64,000 nucleotides of DNA from Azophilus sp965200465 (GTDB taxonomy: Bacteria > Pseudomonadota > Gammaproteobacteria > Pseudomonadales > Azotimanducaceae): assembly GCA_965200465.1 (NCBI GenBank), contig OZ241358.1, positions 2,542,001 through 2,606,000 on the forward strand, read 5' to 3'. The translations under genes and the position numbers were made by a program. The notes beneath the pieces are model-generated. The model saw only the letters and a list, made by a program, of their open reading frames with translations. It did not search any database and was not told where the DNA came from. Shown one piece after another: positions 17,698 to 27,150 of this stretch. Every line of letters starts with the position of its first letter. Position 1 is the stretch's first letter.

Positions 17698-18183
17698 ATG
17701 ACCAAAGACTTTTCCAAGCAACGCGATTGGATTGCCTCGTGCGAGGACGCCACAAAACTACGCAGGTTCATGGAGAACGCTGAAAAGAAGGGCATCGGCG
17801 AACTCTACGACTTAGCCCGCCATCGGCTCTTGGCGATTTTGCCATTAGAGAAATGCGGTGAGGTTGGCACTATCCAATACGAAGTCTGGCGTGCTATTCA
17901 CGCGCTAGAGGTGGTTCGCACCCAAGAGGCGGGCAGGACCATAAGGTTGTCACGAACCCGTCAAGCCATCGGCAGGAAAGGCGTTAGGGACACCGTGATC
18001 GATTTCGTCTCAAAGCCCAAATCGACCGAGGGTTTTCAAATGCTTCAGGATAGGAACATGCTTGAGTACAGTTTTGAGGCCGTCGTTTTGCTCCATCCAG
18101 ATGAATTTGACCCTGCGGTTAGGGATGCTGCACGGAACCGCCTAACGGAGGCGGGGTTTGATCCGGCGAGACTGCGCAGGTGA
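17698..18183 (+). CDS. Unrecognised 161-residue protein next to the methyltransferase remnant
   Basis: ATG at 17698 with AAGGAGG at a good distance; the longer upstream frame from 17644 lacks this support. Not recognised. The protein starts TKDFSKQRDWIASCEDATKL, is predicted mostly helical, and contains LARHRLLAILPLEKCGEV and later RIRLSRTRQ-like basic patches (IRLSRTRQAIGRKG). This could bind nucleic acid. Its position behind a broken DNA methyltransferase suggests it belonged to the same restriction-modification locus, perhaps as an endonuclease subunit or regulator. That is inference. Confidence 0.6.
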   Translation: MTKDFSKQRDWIASCEDATKLRRFMENAEKKGIGELYDLARHRLLAILPLEKCGEVGTIQYEVWRAIHALEVVRTQEAGRTIRLSRTRQAIGRKGVRDTVIDFVSKPKSTEGFQMLQDRNMLEYSFEAVVLLHPDEFDPAVRDAARNRLTEAGFDPARLRR

Positions 18184-18249
18184 ACCCAGTGCGCCCCGGT
18201 TTTGACATGGAAAGGCTGGGCGTACACACTGGGCGCATGAACGCAGTCG

Positions 18250-19947
18250 ATGCAAATGACCGTTAGGGCAATCTCATCCACTGGTTTAGCGGTGCGGCAG
18301 CTTGGGCTGTTCGGGCTTGCCGCGGTGGTTGGGTTTGCGGCGCTGATGTGGGGGTTGAACCTGCTGGCCAGCTTGACGGCCACCGCCGGCGGCGGCGCGG
18401 ACGGCGCTGTCGATGCCGCCAACAACGCCATCACCGTGCTGCTGCGCGACGAGCCGCCGCAGTTGGACAGCACCCGCTCCACCGACCAGGTGAGCGGCGT
18501 GGTGCTTGGCCACGTCATGGAGGGCCTGCTGCGCTACGACGAAAACAACCAGCTGGCCCCCGGCATGGCGGAAAGCTGGCGCATCGACGAACAGGGCGCG
18601 GTCTTTCATCTGCGGGAGGACGCTAAATGGAGCGACGGCAAGCCCGTCACCGCCCAGGACTTCGTGTTCGCCTGGCGCTTGGTGCTGGACCCGGACAACG
18701 CCTCCGAATACGCCTTCATCCTCTATCCGGTGAAAAACGCCGAAGCCGTCAACCAAGGGCTGCTGCCGGGCGAGGCGCTGGGCGTTCGCGCCCTGGACGA
18801 CCGCACCCTGGAGGTGAATTTCGAGCGGCCCATCGCCTTCTTCGACAAGCTCACCGCCTTCTCCACCTACCTGCCGATGCGCCAGGACTTCTACGAGGCC
18901 ACCGAGGGCGGCTACGGCGCCGACGCGGACAAGATGCTCTACAACGGGCCGTTCCTCATCGCCAACTGGGTGCATGGGCAGTCCTTGGACATGCGCCGCA
19001 ACCCCCACTACTGGAACCAAGAGCGCATTCACCTGGAGCGCATCAACGTCGGCTACATCACCTCCGACCCGAACACCAGCCTCAACCTGTTCAAGGACGA
19101 GAAGATCGTCCTGACTTCCCTGACCCCGGAAAACCTGACCAACGCCCTGGAGCAGCGCTGGCAAATCCACCGCTTCATGGACGGCTCCCTGTTCTTTTTG
19201 GAGTTCAACCACCGGCAGGGCCGCCCGACGAGCAACCTGAACCTGCGCAAGGCGCTCCATCTGGCTCAAGACCCGAACGAACTGGTTTACAAGGTCATCA
19301 AGCTGCCCGGCTACCTGCCCGGCGCTTCGCTGTTCCCCATTTTTCTGGACGGCGAACGGGGCAAGTTCCGGGACGAGCACCCGGCCCCGGTCCACCACAT
19401 GGACATTGAGGCCGCCCGCCGGCATTTGGCGCTGGCCAAGGCGGAGCTGGGGGTGGATGAAATTCCGCCCTTGGTGCTGCTGACCGGGGACAACCCCGTG
19501 TCCAACGTGCAAAGCGAATACTTTCAAGCCGTGTTCAAAAAGAACCTGGGGCTGGACATCAAGATCGACCGGCAGATCTTCAAGCAGCGGCTGGCGAAGA
19601 TGACCTCCGGGGACTTCGACATCGTGATGGCCGGTTGGGGGCCGGACTACAACGACGCCCTCACCTTCGGCGACCTGTTCGCCTCCTGGAACCTCAACAA
19701 CCGCGGCCGCTACAGCAACCCGGCCTACGACGAGCAGGTGCGCATCGCCCAGAACGCACTGGACGCCAAGACGCGCATGGCGGCCTTCGCCGAAATGCAG
19801 CGCATCGTCCATGAGGACGTGGTCATCGTCCCCAACTACGAGCGCGGCGTCGCCTACGTCACCCATCCCCGGGTGCAGGGCATTCTGCGGCGCGTGGTGG
19901 GCGCGGACACCGACTACAGCAACGCCTACATCGCGCCGGACGCCTAG
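18250..19947 (+). CDS. oppA: Peptide ABC transporter substrate-binding protein (OppA-like)
   Basis: 565 residues of the SBP_bac_5 family. An N-terminal hydrophobic helix (LFGLAAVVGFAALMWGLNLL) probably anchors it rather than serving as a cleaved signal. The family signature LREDAKWSDGKPVTAQDFVFAW is at about residue 120. It should bind peptides in the periplasm and deliver them to the OppBC channel encoded just downstream. The ribosome site is weak. Genes for permeases and ATPases follow in the standard order, so the assignment to an opp/dpp-type importer is strong, though the specificity is not. Confidence 0.9.
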   Translation: MQMTVRAISSTGLAVRQLGLFGLAAVVGFAALMWGLNLLASLTATAGGGADGAVDAANNAITVLLRDEPPQLDSTRSTDQVSGVVLGHVMEGLLRYDENNQLAPGMAESWRIDEQGAVFHLREDAKWSDGKPVTAQDFVFAWRLVLDPDNASEYAFILYPVKNAEAVNQGLLPGEALGVRALDDRTLEVNFERPIAFFDKLTAFSTYLPMRQDFYEATEGGYGADADKMLYNGPFLIANWVHGQSLDMRRNPHYWNQERIHLERINVGYITSDPNTSLNLFKDEKIVLTSLTPENLTNALEQRWQIHRFMDGSLFFLEFNHRQGRPTSNLNLRKALHLAQDPNELVYKVIKLPGYLPGASLFPIFLDGERGKFRDEHPAPVHHMDIEAARRHLALAKAELGVDEIPPLVLLTGDNPVSNVQSEYFQAVFKKNLGLDIKIDRQIFKQRLAKMTSGDFDIVMAGWGPDYNDALTFGDLFASWNLNNRGRYSNPAYDEQVRIAQNALDAKTRMAAFAEMQRIVHEDVVIVPNYERGVAYVTHPRVQGILRRVVGADTDYSNAYIAPDA

Positions 19948-20049
19948 CGCCGCGTTCCGCCGTTCCCAAACGCAGGAAAATTGAACGAATGACTGGAGTT
20001 TTAAGCCGACATCCGCCGCCCCGTCGGTCTGCGCGGAGGCTTCGCTAGG

Positions 20050-20982
20050 ATGCTGCGCTACGCCCTGAAACGCTTGGCGCAGGGGATCCTCACGGTCTTC
20101 TTCATCGCCACGGCCACCTTCTTCGGCATGCACAGCGTGCCCGGCGACCCCTTGGCCAACGACAAGGCCATGACGGAGCGCATCCGCGCCAACCTGGAGG
20201 CCAAGTACGGCTTGGACAAGCCCCTGCTGACGCAGTACGGCATCTACATGGGCAACCTGCTTAAGGGGGACTTCGGCATCTCCTACACCCAGGAGAACCG
20301 ACGGGTGAACGACATCATCCGCGAGCACTTCCCGGTGTCCGCCACCTTGGGCATTCTGGCCATCGCCTTCGCCGGCCTCGGCGGGGTGCTCTGGGGGGCG
20401 CTGACCGCCCTGTACCGCAACCGGCTGCCGGACGTGGCCATCATGCTGCTGGTGATTCTGGGCATCTCCGTGCCCAGCTTCGTGTTCGCCGCCTTGGGGC
20501 AACTGCTGCTGGTCAACCTAAACGATCAGTTCGGCTTCTCCCTGCTGCCGGTGGCCGGCTGGGGCACCGTGGCGCACATGCTGGCGCCCTCCTTGGTGCT
20601 GGGCCTTGGCACCATGGCCTACCTCACCCGCCTGATGCGCTCCTCCATGCTGGAGATCGTCAATGCGGACTTCATCCGCACCGCCAAGTCCAAGGGCTTG
20701 CCGGCCACGCGCATCTTCACCCACCATCAACTGCGCAACGCCATCCTGCCGGTCATCACCGTGCTGGGGCCGTCCATCGCCGCCATCACCACCGGCGGCT
20801 TCGTGGTGGAGATGCTGTTCGCCATCCCCGGCCTGGGCCGCTACTTCGTGCAGGCGGTGCAGCAACTGGACTACACGGTGATCATGGGCACCACCGTGTT
20901 CTACGGCGCCTTCCTGGTGTTCATGGTGATCGTGGTGGACTTGCTGTACGGGCTGATCGACCCAAGGGTAAGGCTGGAATGA
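20050..20982 (+). CDS. oppB: Peptide ABC transporter permease (OppB-like)
   Basis: 310 residues with six predicted transmembrane helices. The cytoplasmic EAA loop is in the segment TAKSKGLPATRIFTHHQLRN. The N-terminal MLRYALKRLAQGILTVFFIA and the motif VPGDPLA are typical of OppB/DppB. It forms the inner-membrane channel with OppC. The length is usual for the family, and no odd insertion is seen. Confidence 0.92.
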   Translation: MLRYALKRLAQGILTVFFIATATFFGMHSVPGDPLANDKAMTERIRANLEAKYGLDKPLLTQYGIYMGNLLKGDFGISYTQENRRVNDIIREHFPVSATLGILAIAFAGLGGVLWGALTALYRNRLPDVAIMLLVILGISVPSFVFAALGQLLLVNLNDQFGFSLLPVAGWGTVAHMLAPSLVLGLGTMAYLTRLMRSSMLEIVNADFIRTAKSKGLPATRIFTHHQLRNAILPVITVLGPSIAAITTGGFVVEMLFAIPGLGRYFVQAVQQLDYTVIMGTTVFYGAFLVFMVIVVDLLYGLIDPRVRLE

Positions 20983-21022
20983 CGGCGGCGGCAGTTTTCC
21001 TTCCGCCTGTTTGCTTGGCGAT

Positions 21023-22501
21023 ATGGCGACAGAACAAATGAGCCCGTCAAGCAGCAAAGGCAAAGCGGCGGGCGAAGCCGGTCCGGGTCAAGCGGCCAAC
21101 GCCCGCCCTGTGGGACAGGCCGCCATTGGCGGGTCCGAGGCGGGCTTTTCCACCGAGGACTTCGCCCCGGCGCCGGTGCTGGCCTCCGCACAAGCCATCT
21201 CGCGCCCATCCCTTTCCTACTGGCAGGACGCCTGGCTGCGCCTGAAGGCCAACCGGCGGGCGCTCCATTCCCTGCACATCGTCATCGCCTTGTTGGCGTT
21301 CACCTTGGCTGGCCCCTTGATTTGGAGCATCGACCCGGCCCTGCAGGACTTGGAGCAGATCAGCCAACCGCCGGGCGCCGACCGCAACGCCACCGTCGTG
21401 GCGCCTTACCAGCCTTGGGACCTCAGCGGCGCGGCAACGGCCACCCGCCTGCGCCTGGCCGAGCCGCCCAACACCCAGGCGGTGCGGCTGGTTTGGGGGG
21501 CGCTGCCGGACGCCGCCGGCTACCGCCTGTACCGCAACATCTTCCCGGTGGGCGAGGAGCGGGCCTACGGGCTGCCGCTGTTCGAGACCTTGGACCCCGC
21601 CAAGCGCCACTTCGAGGATCGCTTGGACCTAAGGCCGCAAACCTACTTCTACAGCGTGGTGGCTTTGGACGGCCAAGGGCAGCCGACCGACGCCTTCGAG
21701 ACCTTGGAGGCCGAGGTGCGGCGGGTCATCACTTTGGAGGAAGCCCGGGCGATGGGGTTGGTCGAGGTCGGGAAGACATTGGCGCCGGGGGATCAAATCA
21801 AGCTGCAGGCGCATCCGCTAGGCACCGACTACCTGGGCCGGGACATGCTGGCGCGGCTGATGGCGGGGGCGCGCGTCTCCCTGTTCATAGGCTTGGTTGC
21901 GCCCCTGATCTTCATCGCCTTCGGCGTGGCCTACGGCGCCGCCGCCGGCTTCTTCGGCGGCTGGATCGACCAAGCGCTGATGCGCTTCTCCGACTTCGTG
22001 GTCGCCCTGCCCTTCCTGCTGTTCATGATCCTCATCCGGGTGGTCTCCGGGGTGCAGCCGGGGGAGTCCGGCATCGCGCCGCTGGTGCTGGCGCTGGTGC
22101 TGCTGAGCTGGCCGGCCACGGCACGGCTGGTGCGCGGGCAGATTCTGCAAATCCGCGAGGAGGGCTACATCAGCGCCTCCCGCCTGCTGGGCGCCGGCGC
22201 TCCCTATCTGGTGCTGCGGCACATGATTCCCAACACCTTGGGCGTCATTCTGGTGACCCTGACCTTCGCCGTGCCCACCGCCATCTTCACCGAAGCCTTC
22301 CTCTCCTTCATCGGCATGGGGGTGGCGCCGCCCACGCCCTCCTGGGGCAGCATGTGCAACGAAGGCATCAAAACCATGCTGACCCATCCCCACGAACTGA
22401 TCTTTCCGGCGCTGTTCATCAGCATCACCGTGCTGGCCTTCAACCTGCTCGGCGACGGCCTGCGGGACGCGCTGGACGCGCGGATGAGGTCGCAGGAATG
22501 A
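21023..22501 (+). CDS. oppC: Peptide ABC transporter permease (OppC-like) with extra periplasmic domain
   Basis: 492 residues, well over the usual ~300. After a cytoplasmic N-terminus and TM1 (LHIVIALLAFTLAGPLIW), a periplasmic insertion of about 150 residues precedes the conserved HPLGTDYLGRDMLARL. The insertion contains a fibronectin-III-like pattern (VRLVWGALPDAAGYRLYRN, later TYFYSVVALDGQGQP). The remaining helices and the EAA loop (SRLLGAGAPYLVLRHMIPN) are normal. It pairs with OppB. The ATG at 21023 is preferred over a TTG at 21011. The insertion could contact the binding protein or another surface partner. Confidence 0.88.
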   Translation: MATEQMSPSSSKGKAAGEAGPGQAANARPVGQAAIGGSEAGFSTEDFAPAPVLASAQAISRPSLSYWQDAWLRLKANRRALHSLHIVIALLAFTLAGPLIWSIDPALQDLEQISQPPGADRNATVVAPYQPWDLSGAATATRLRLAEPPNTQAVRLVWGALPDAAGYRLYRNIFPVGEERAYGLPLFETLDPAKRHFEDRLDLRPQTYFYSVVALDGQGQPTDAFETLEAEVRRVITLEEARAMGLVEVGKTLAPGDQIKLQAHPLGTDYLGRDMLARLMAGARVSLFIGLVAPLIFIAFGVAYGAAAGFFGGWIDQALMRFSDFVVALPFLLFMILIRVVSGVQPGESGIAPLVLALVLLSWPATARLVRGQILQIREEGYISASRLLGAGAPYLVLRHMIPNTLGVILVTLTFAVPTAIFTEAFLSFIGMGVAPPTPSWGSMCNEGIKTMLTHPHELIFPALFISITVLAFNLLGDGLRDALDARMRSQE

Positions 22502-22559
22502 TGGATTGCAGAATTCGGGGAGGCGACGAGTGGGGTTCGAGGCGCAAGCGGGGGATGGC

Positions 22560-23920
22560 ATGAACGCCTTGCTGGAAGTGCGGGACTTGGAGGTCGAGTT
22601 CGACACCTACGGCGGCACCGTGCATGCCGTGCGCGGCGTTTCCTTCGACGTTCATGCCGGCAAGACCTTGGCCATCGTCGGCGAGTCCGGCTGCGGCAAG
22701 TCCGTGACGGTGCAGTCCATCATGGGGCTGATTCCTATGCCGCCGGGGCGCATCGTGGCCGGCGCGGCCAAGCTGCGCGGGGCGGACATACTGGGGCGGC
22801 CGGAGGTCGATGGCAGGGACATCCGCGGCGACGCCATCGGCATGATCTTTCAAGACCCCATGACGTCCCTGAACCCCACCATGACCATTGGCGACCAGAT
22901 CGCCGAAACCCTGCAAACCCATCGCGGCCAGTCCCGCCCCCAAGCCCGCGCCCGGGCTCTGGAGCTTTTGGCGATGACGCGCATCCCCGAAGCGGAGCAG
23001 CGCGCCGGGCAGTACCCCTTCGAGTTCTCCGGCGGCATGCTGCAACGGGCCATGATCGCCATGGCCATCGCCTGCGAGCCGGCCATCCTGGTCGCCGACG
23101 AACCCAGCACCGCCTTGGACGTGACCATTCAGGCGCAGATTCTCGACCTGTTGGGCGACTTGCAGGCCAAGACCGGCATGGCCATCATCCTCATCACCCA
23201 TGATCTCGGCGTGGTGGCGCGGCTGGCCGACGAGGTGGCGGTGATGTACGCTGGGCGCATCGTGGAGCAGGGCGCCGCCGACGCGGTGTTTCATGCGTCC
23301 GGCCATCCCTACACCCAAGGCCTGAAGGCGGCCATGCCCACCCGCAACTCCCGCCGCGACGACCCCTTGCAGCCCATAGACGGCAGCCCGCCGGATCTGT
23401 TCGCGCCGCCGTCGGGCTGCGCCTACCGGCCCCGCTGCCCCAACGCCATGCGCATCTGCGAACGGCGCGATCCGCCGGCTTTTCCTCTTCAGCCAACTGG
23501 CGAGTCCCGCCCATCCTCCGCCGTGGACGCCGCCGTCAATGCCGGCCAAGAGGAGGCTGCATTGAGTTCTCCACCCCCCTCCAAAGAAGAGCGGGTTTCT
23601 TTTCCTCCAACCTCAGAAGTCGATTCAAACGTCAGTCAAGCGGACGCTTCCCCAGTGTCTCAAGGCCCAGCGCAAAGGACGCAGCAAGAGGGATTGGACG
23701 TCCCTCCCAACATCGTGGAGGGCGATGTGAGCACCAGCCGAGGAGACGCCCTGTTGGGTTCCCAAGATCCAACCTCGGGCGCACAGTCGGAAGGGACGGG
23801 CATTCCCCCCACCGACGGGCAGGCAGGCGCAGCACCGCACGGAGAGCACTTCTCCCGTTGCTGGCTGCACCATGCGGAAGCGCCCGCCAACCTTGCCGCC
23901 GAAGCGCCAAGGGTGCCGCC

Positions 23921-23924
<4 letters not shown>
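22560..23924 (+). CDS. oppD: Peptide ABC transporter ATPase (OppD-like) with long C-terminal insertion
   Basis: 454 residues. Walker A GESGCGKS, signature FSGGMLQRA and Walker B ILVADEPSTALD are all present. The family's C-terminal cysteine region (GCAYRPRCPNAMRICE) is split from its final block (HFSRCWLHH) by about 110 residues of Ser/Pro/Gln/Gly-rich sequence built from 33-34-residue imperfect repeats. OppD powers peptide uptake with OppF. The ATG at 22560 gives the usual N-terminus; the longer frame from 22506 is not needed. Its stop overlaps the OppF start. Confidence 0.9.
23601..23830. repeat. Imperfect ~100-bp tandem repeat within oppD
   Basis: Units begin at about 23601, 23700 and 23802 (the last incomplete), each starting with a Phe/Val/Ile-Pro-Pro codon triplet and sharing patterns such as SQ(G/D)P and QxEG. 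The encoded stretch is low-complexity, replaces the normal short loop before the last conserved block, and keeps the frame. Confidence 0.65.
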
Positions 23925-24883
<959 letters not shown>

Positions 24884-24966
24884 GGGGTAGGGTTGCCGGA
24901 GATTGACCTCGGCGCAAGCCGCATGATTAAGCAATTCGTTTTGCCAACACCAACAGGGAAATGAGC

Positions 24967-25335
24967 ATGAACAACAGGATTCGGTTTGCGGGCATCATCA
25001 TGGCCGCTTTGGCGACCTTGACGCTGGCTATGACCAGCGGATGCGCCACCAAGCGCTACGGGCGGATGCAAGAGTTGTCCGGCGTGGAAAGGACGCACTA
25101 CACATGCCGAGAGATTGAATTGGAGCTGGCCAAGGTTGCCGAATTTCGGCGCCAGATAGCGGAAGGGGCGGAAATCAACTTGGCGTCCGTTGGTGGGTTC
25201 CTAGGCGATTTCGGCATTGGCAACGCTATGGAGAAGGGGGCCGCCGAACGCACGGCGGCGCAGCGGGAAACCGATTTGCTTGACCTTAAGGCGTCCAAAG
25301 GATGCGTCAGTTCGCCCGCGAGCCCCAACGGTTGA
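24967..25335 (+). CDS. Small predicted lipoprotein
   Basis: 122 residues. The N-terminus is a signal peptide (FAGIIMAALATLTLAMTSGC) ending in a lipobox-like SGC, followed by a mature part with predicted helices and a Gly-rich stretch (GGFLGDFGIGNAMEKGAA). Function unknown; this pattern of Lys/Glu helices then a Gly-rich hydrophobic turn is common among small outer-membrane-linked lipoproteins. The GGGA motif 7 bases before the ATG supports the start. A 247-base gap without recognisable features follows. Confidence 0.65.
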   Translation: MNNRIRFAGIIMAALATLTLAMTSGCATKRYGRMQELSGVERTHYTCREIELELAKVAEFRRQIAEGAEINLASVGGFLGDFGIGNAMEKGAAERTAAQRETDLLDLKASKGCVSSPASPNG

Positions 25336-25583
25336 CGGCGGCGTTGTGGGCTTCGATTGTACTAACCCTTCCTTACTTTACTGCCAAGCGCCATAGGGCC
25401 GCCTTCGGTTCATTGCGCCACAAGCCGACCAATTAAGCGAGACATGCTTTAATTCCTAGCCCTTTGCCAATGGGCCGACGCCTTCAAGCCATGCCCCAAG
25501 GCCGCGAACGCACCTCGAAACCGATTTCCTTGCAAAAGCGGGGCGCTAGGCCGGCGGCCGGCCTTACGCTTGGGTAGCGAGGC

Positions 25584-26267
25584 ATGGAACCCCCGCACTA
25601 CCACGGCCACCGCAAGCGCCTGCGCGAGCGGTTCGTCAAGAATGGCTTGTCCGGGTTTGCGGAGCACGAGGTCATGGAGTTGCTGCTGACCTTGGCCATT
25701 CCCCGTTCGGATGTGAAGCGGCCCGCCAAGGCGCTGCTTGAGCGCTTCGGCGGCCTGCGCGGCGTCTTGGATGCGCCGCTTGTGGAACTGCGCTCCGTGG
25801 CCGGCATTGGCGAGGTTGCGGCCACCGGGCTGCACTTGGTGCGCGAGGCCGCGACGCTCTACTTGCAGGAAGGCTCCGAAGGCACCGAAGTGCTCAAGGA
25901 TGCGGCGGCGCTAAGCGACTTCTGGCGCATGCGCATCGGCGCTCTCAAGCACGAGGTGTTCGCCGTAGCCTACCTGGATTCTGGCTGCCGCCTGCTGCGC
26001 AACGGCGTGGAAACGCTGCAGGAAGGCACGGTGGACCGGGCGGCGGTGTATCCCCGCCGGGTGGTGGAGGCGGCCCTGAAACGCCAAGCCGCGGCGCTGG
26101 TGCTGGCGCACAACCACCCGAACGGCCATGTCCAGCCCAGCGCGCACGACAAGGTGCTGACCCGGGCCATCGTGCTGGCCGCGGAAACCATCAATCTGCG
26201 GGTGGTTGACCACCTGATCGTGTCGCCAGAGGAAACCTTCAGCTTCAGGCAGGCGGGGTTGCTGTGA
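25584..26267 (+). CDS. radC: RadC-family JAB-domain protein
   Basis: 227 residues. The N-terminal helix-hairpin-helix part (GLSGFAEHEVMELLLTLAIP) is followed by the JAB/MPN metalloprotease-like domain with EVFAVAYLDSG and the metal-site motif AHNHPNGHVQPSAHD. RadC proteins are widespread and near mobile or defence genes; a specific DNA-repair role is not established. The ATG is the first codon of the conserved N-terminus (MEPPHYHGHRKRLRERF). Confidence 0.88.
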   Translation: MEPPHYHGHRKRLRERFVKNGLSGFAEHEVMELLLTLAIPRSDVKRPAKALLERFGGLRGVLDAPLVELRSVAGIGEVAATGLHLVREAATLYLQEGSEGTEVLKDAAALSDFWRMRIGALKHEVFAVAYLDSGCRLLRNGVETLQEGTVDRAAVYPRRVVEAALKRQAAALVLAHNHPNGHVQPSAHDKVLTRAIVLAAETINLRVVDHLIVSPEETFSFRQAGLL

Positions 26268-26373
26268 TCAAGCTGGACGGACAGGGCTACACTATGCGGG
26301 TTTCCAACGCCCCATAAAATCCTGGTGCCCACGGCTAGGGCAGCAGGCCGAAACAGCAACCGGATTGCAGCGC

Positions 26374-27150
26374 ATGGCGAACACGACCCCCGCCAACCTT
26401 GAAATCCTCATCCAGCAGAGCGAAGGCGCCACGCTGGAATTCAAGGAGCGGCTGTCCTCATCCTTTGCCAGAGCGCTTGGGGCCATCACCAACGTGGTCA
26501 TGCACCGCGACTGGTTCTTCGACAGCGCCAACGTTTTCGTCGAGGTGTACACCGACCGAATCGAGGTGATCAGCCCCGGCACCTTGGCAAAGGGCATGTT
26601 CGTGGCCGATCTCGGCCACAAGACGGTGCGGCGAAACCCGCTGGTCGCCGACCTGCTGCACCGCATCGACTTCATCGAGAAGGCCGGCACCGGCATCCGC
26701 CGCATCCGCGACGGCGCGAAGGTCGTGGACTGCCCGGAACCCGCGTTCGAAGCGGACAACTTCGTCGCGGTGATTTTCCGGCCCAACCCGGAGGCACGAC
26801 AAGCCGCCGGGGGCGAGTTGGGTTCGACCCCCCAAGTCGCCGGGGAAGTCGCCGGGGAAGTCACCGGGGAAGTCACCGGGGAAGTCACCGACCAAGTGTC
26901 TCCCCAACTAGCTGTTATTAAAACAATTTTTGGAGAGATGAGCCGACAGAAAATCCAAGAATCGCTTGGCCTAAAGCACACGCGCCACTTCCGCGATGCC
27001 TATCTCAAACCGACCTTGCAGGCGGGGTTGATCGAGATTACAGTCCCCGGCAAGCCGCAAAGCAGCCAGCAGAGGTATCGCCTGACGCCAGCCGGCCGCC
27101 GTTACTTGCGGCGAACGAGAACCCAAGCGACCACCAAAGTGCGCCCATGA
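26374..27150 (+). CDS. Schlafen/AlbA_2-type regulator, internally shortened
   Basis: 258 residues of the COG2865 type. The first 20 residues of the AlbA_2 domain (GATLEFKERLSSS) run straight into the end of the ATPase-like region (VVMHRDWFF, then RIEVISPGTL and EKAGTGIRRI), so most of the usual ~250 residues between them are missing. After an acidic/hydroxylated repeat (GEVAGEVTGEVTGEV) comes a winged-helix C-terminus ending QRYRLTPAGRRYL. Such proteins act as DNA-binding regulators near restriction systems. It overlaps the mod gene by four bases, so the two are coupled. Confidence 0.75.
   Translation: MANTTPANLEILIQQSEGATLEFKERLSSSFARALGAITNVVMHRDWFFDSANVFVEVYTDRIEVISPGTLAKGMFVADLGHKTVRRNPLVADLLHRIDFIEKAGTGIRRIRDGAKVVDCPEPAFEADNFVAVIFRPNPEARQAAGGELGSTPQVAGEVAGEVTGEVTGEVTDQVSPQLAVIKTIFGEMSRQKIQESLGLKHTRHFRDAYLKPTLQAGLIEITVPGKPQSSQQRYRLTPAGRRYLRRTRTQATTKVRP

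Noticed and set aside
18286..20502. 738-codon minus-strand ORF
   Set aside because: Antisense shadow of oppA and oppB; His/Val/Gln-rich with no motif.
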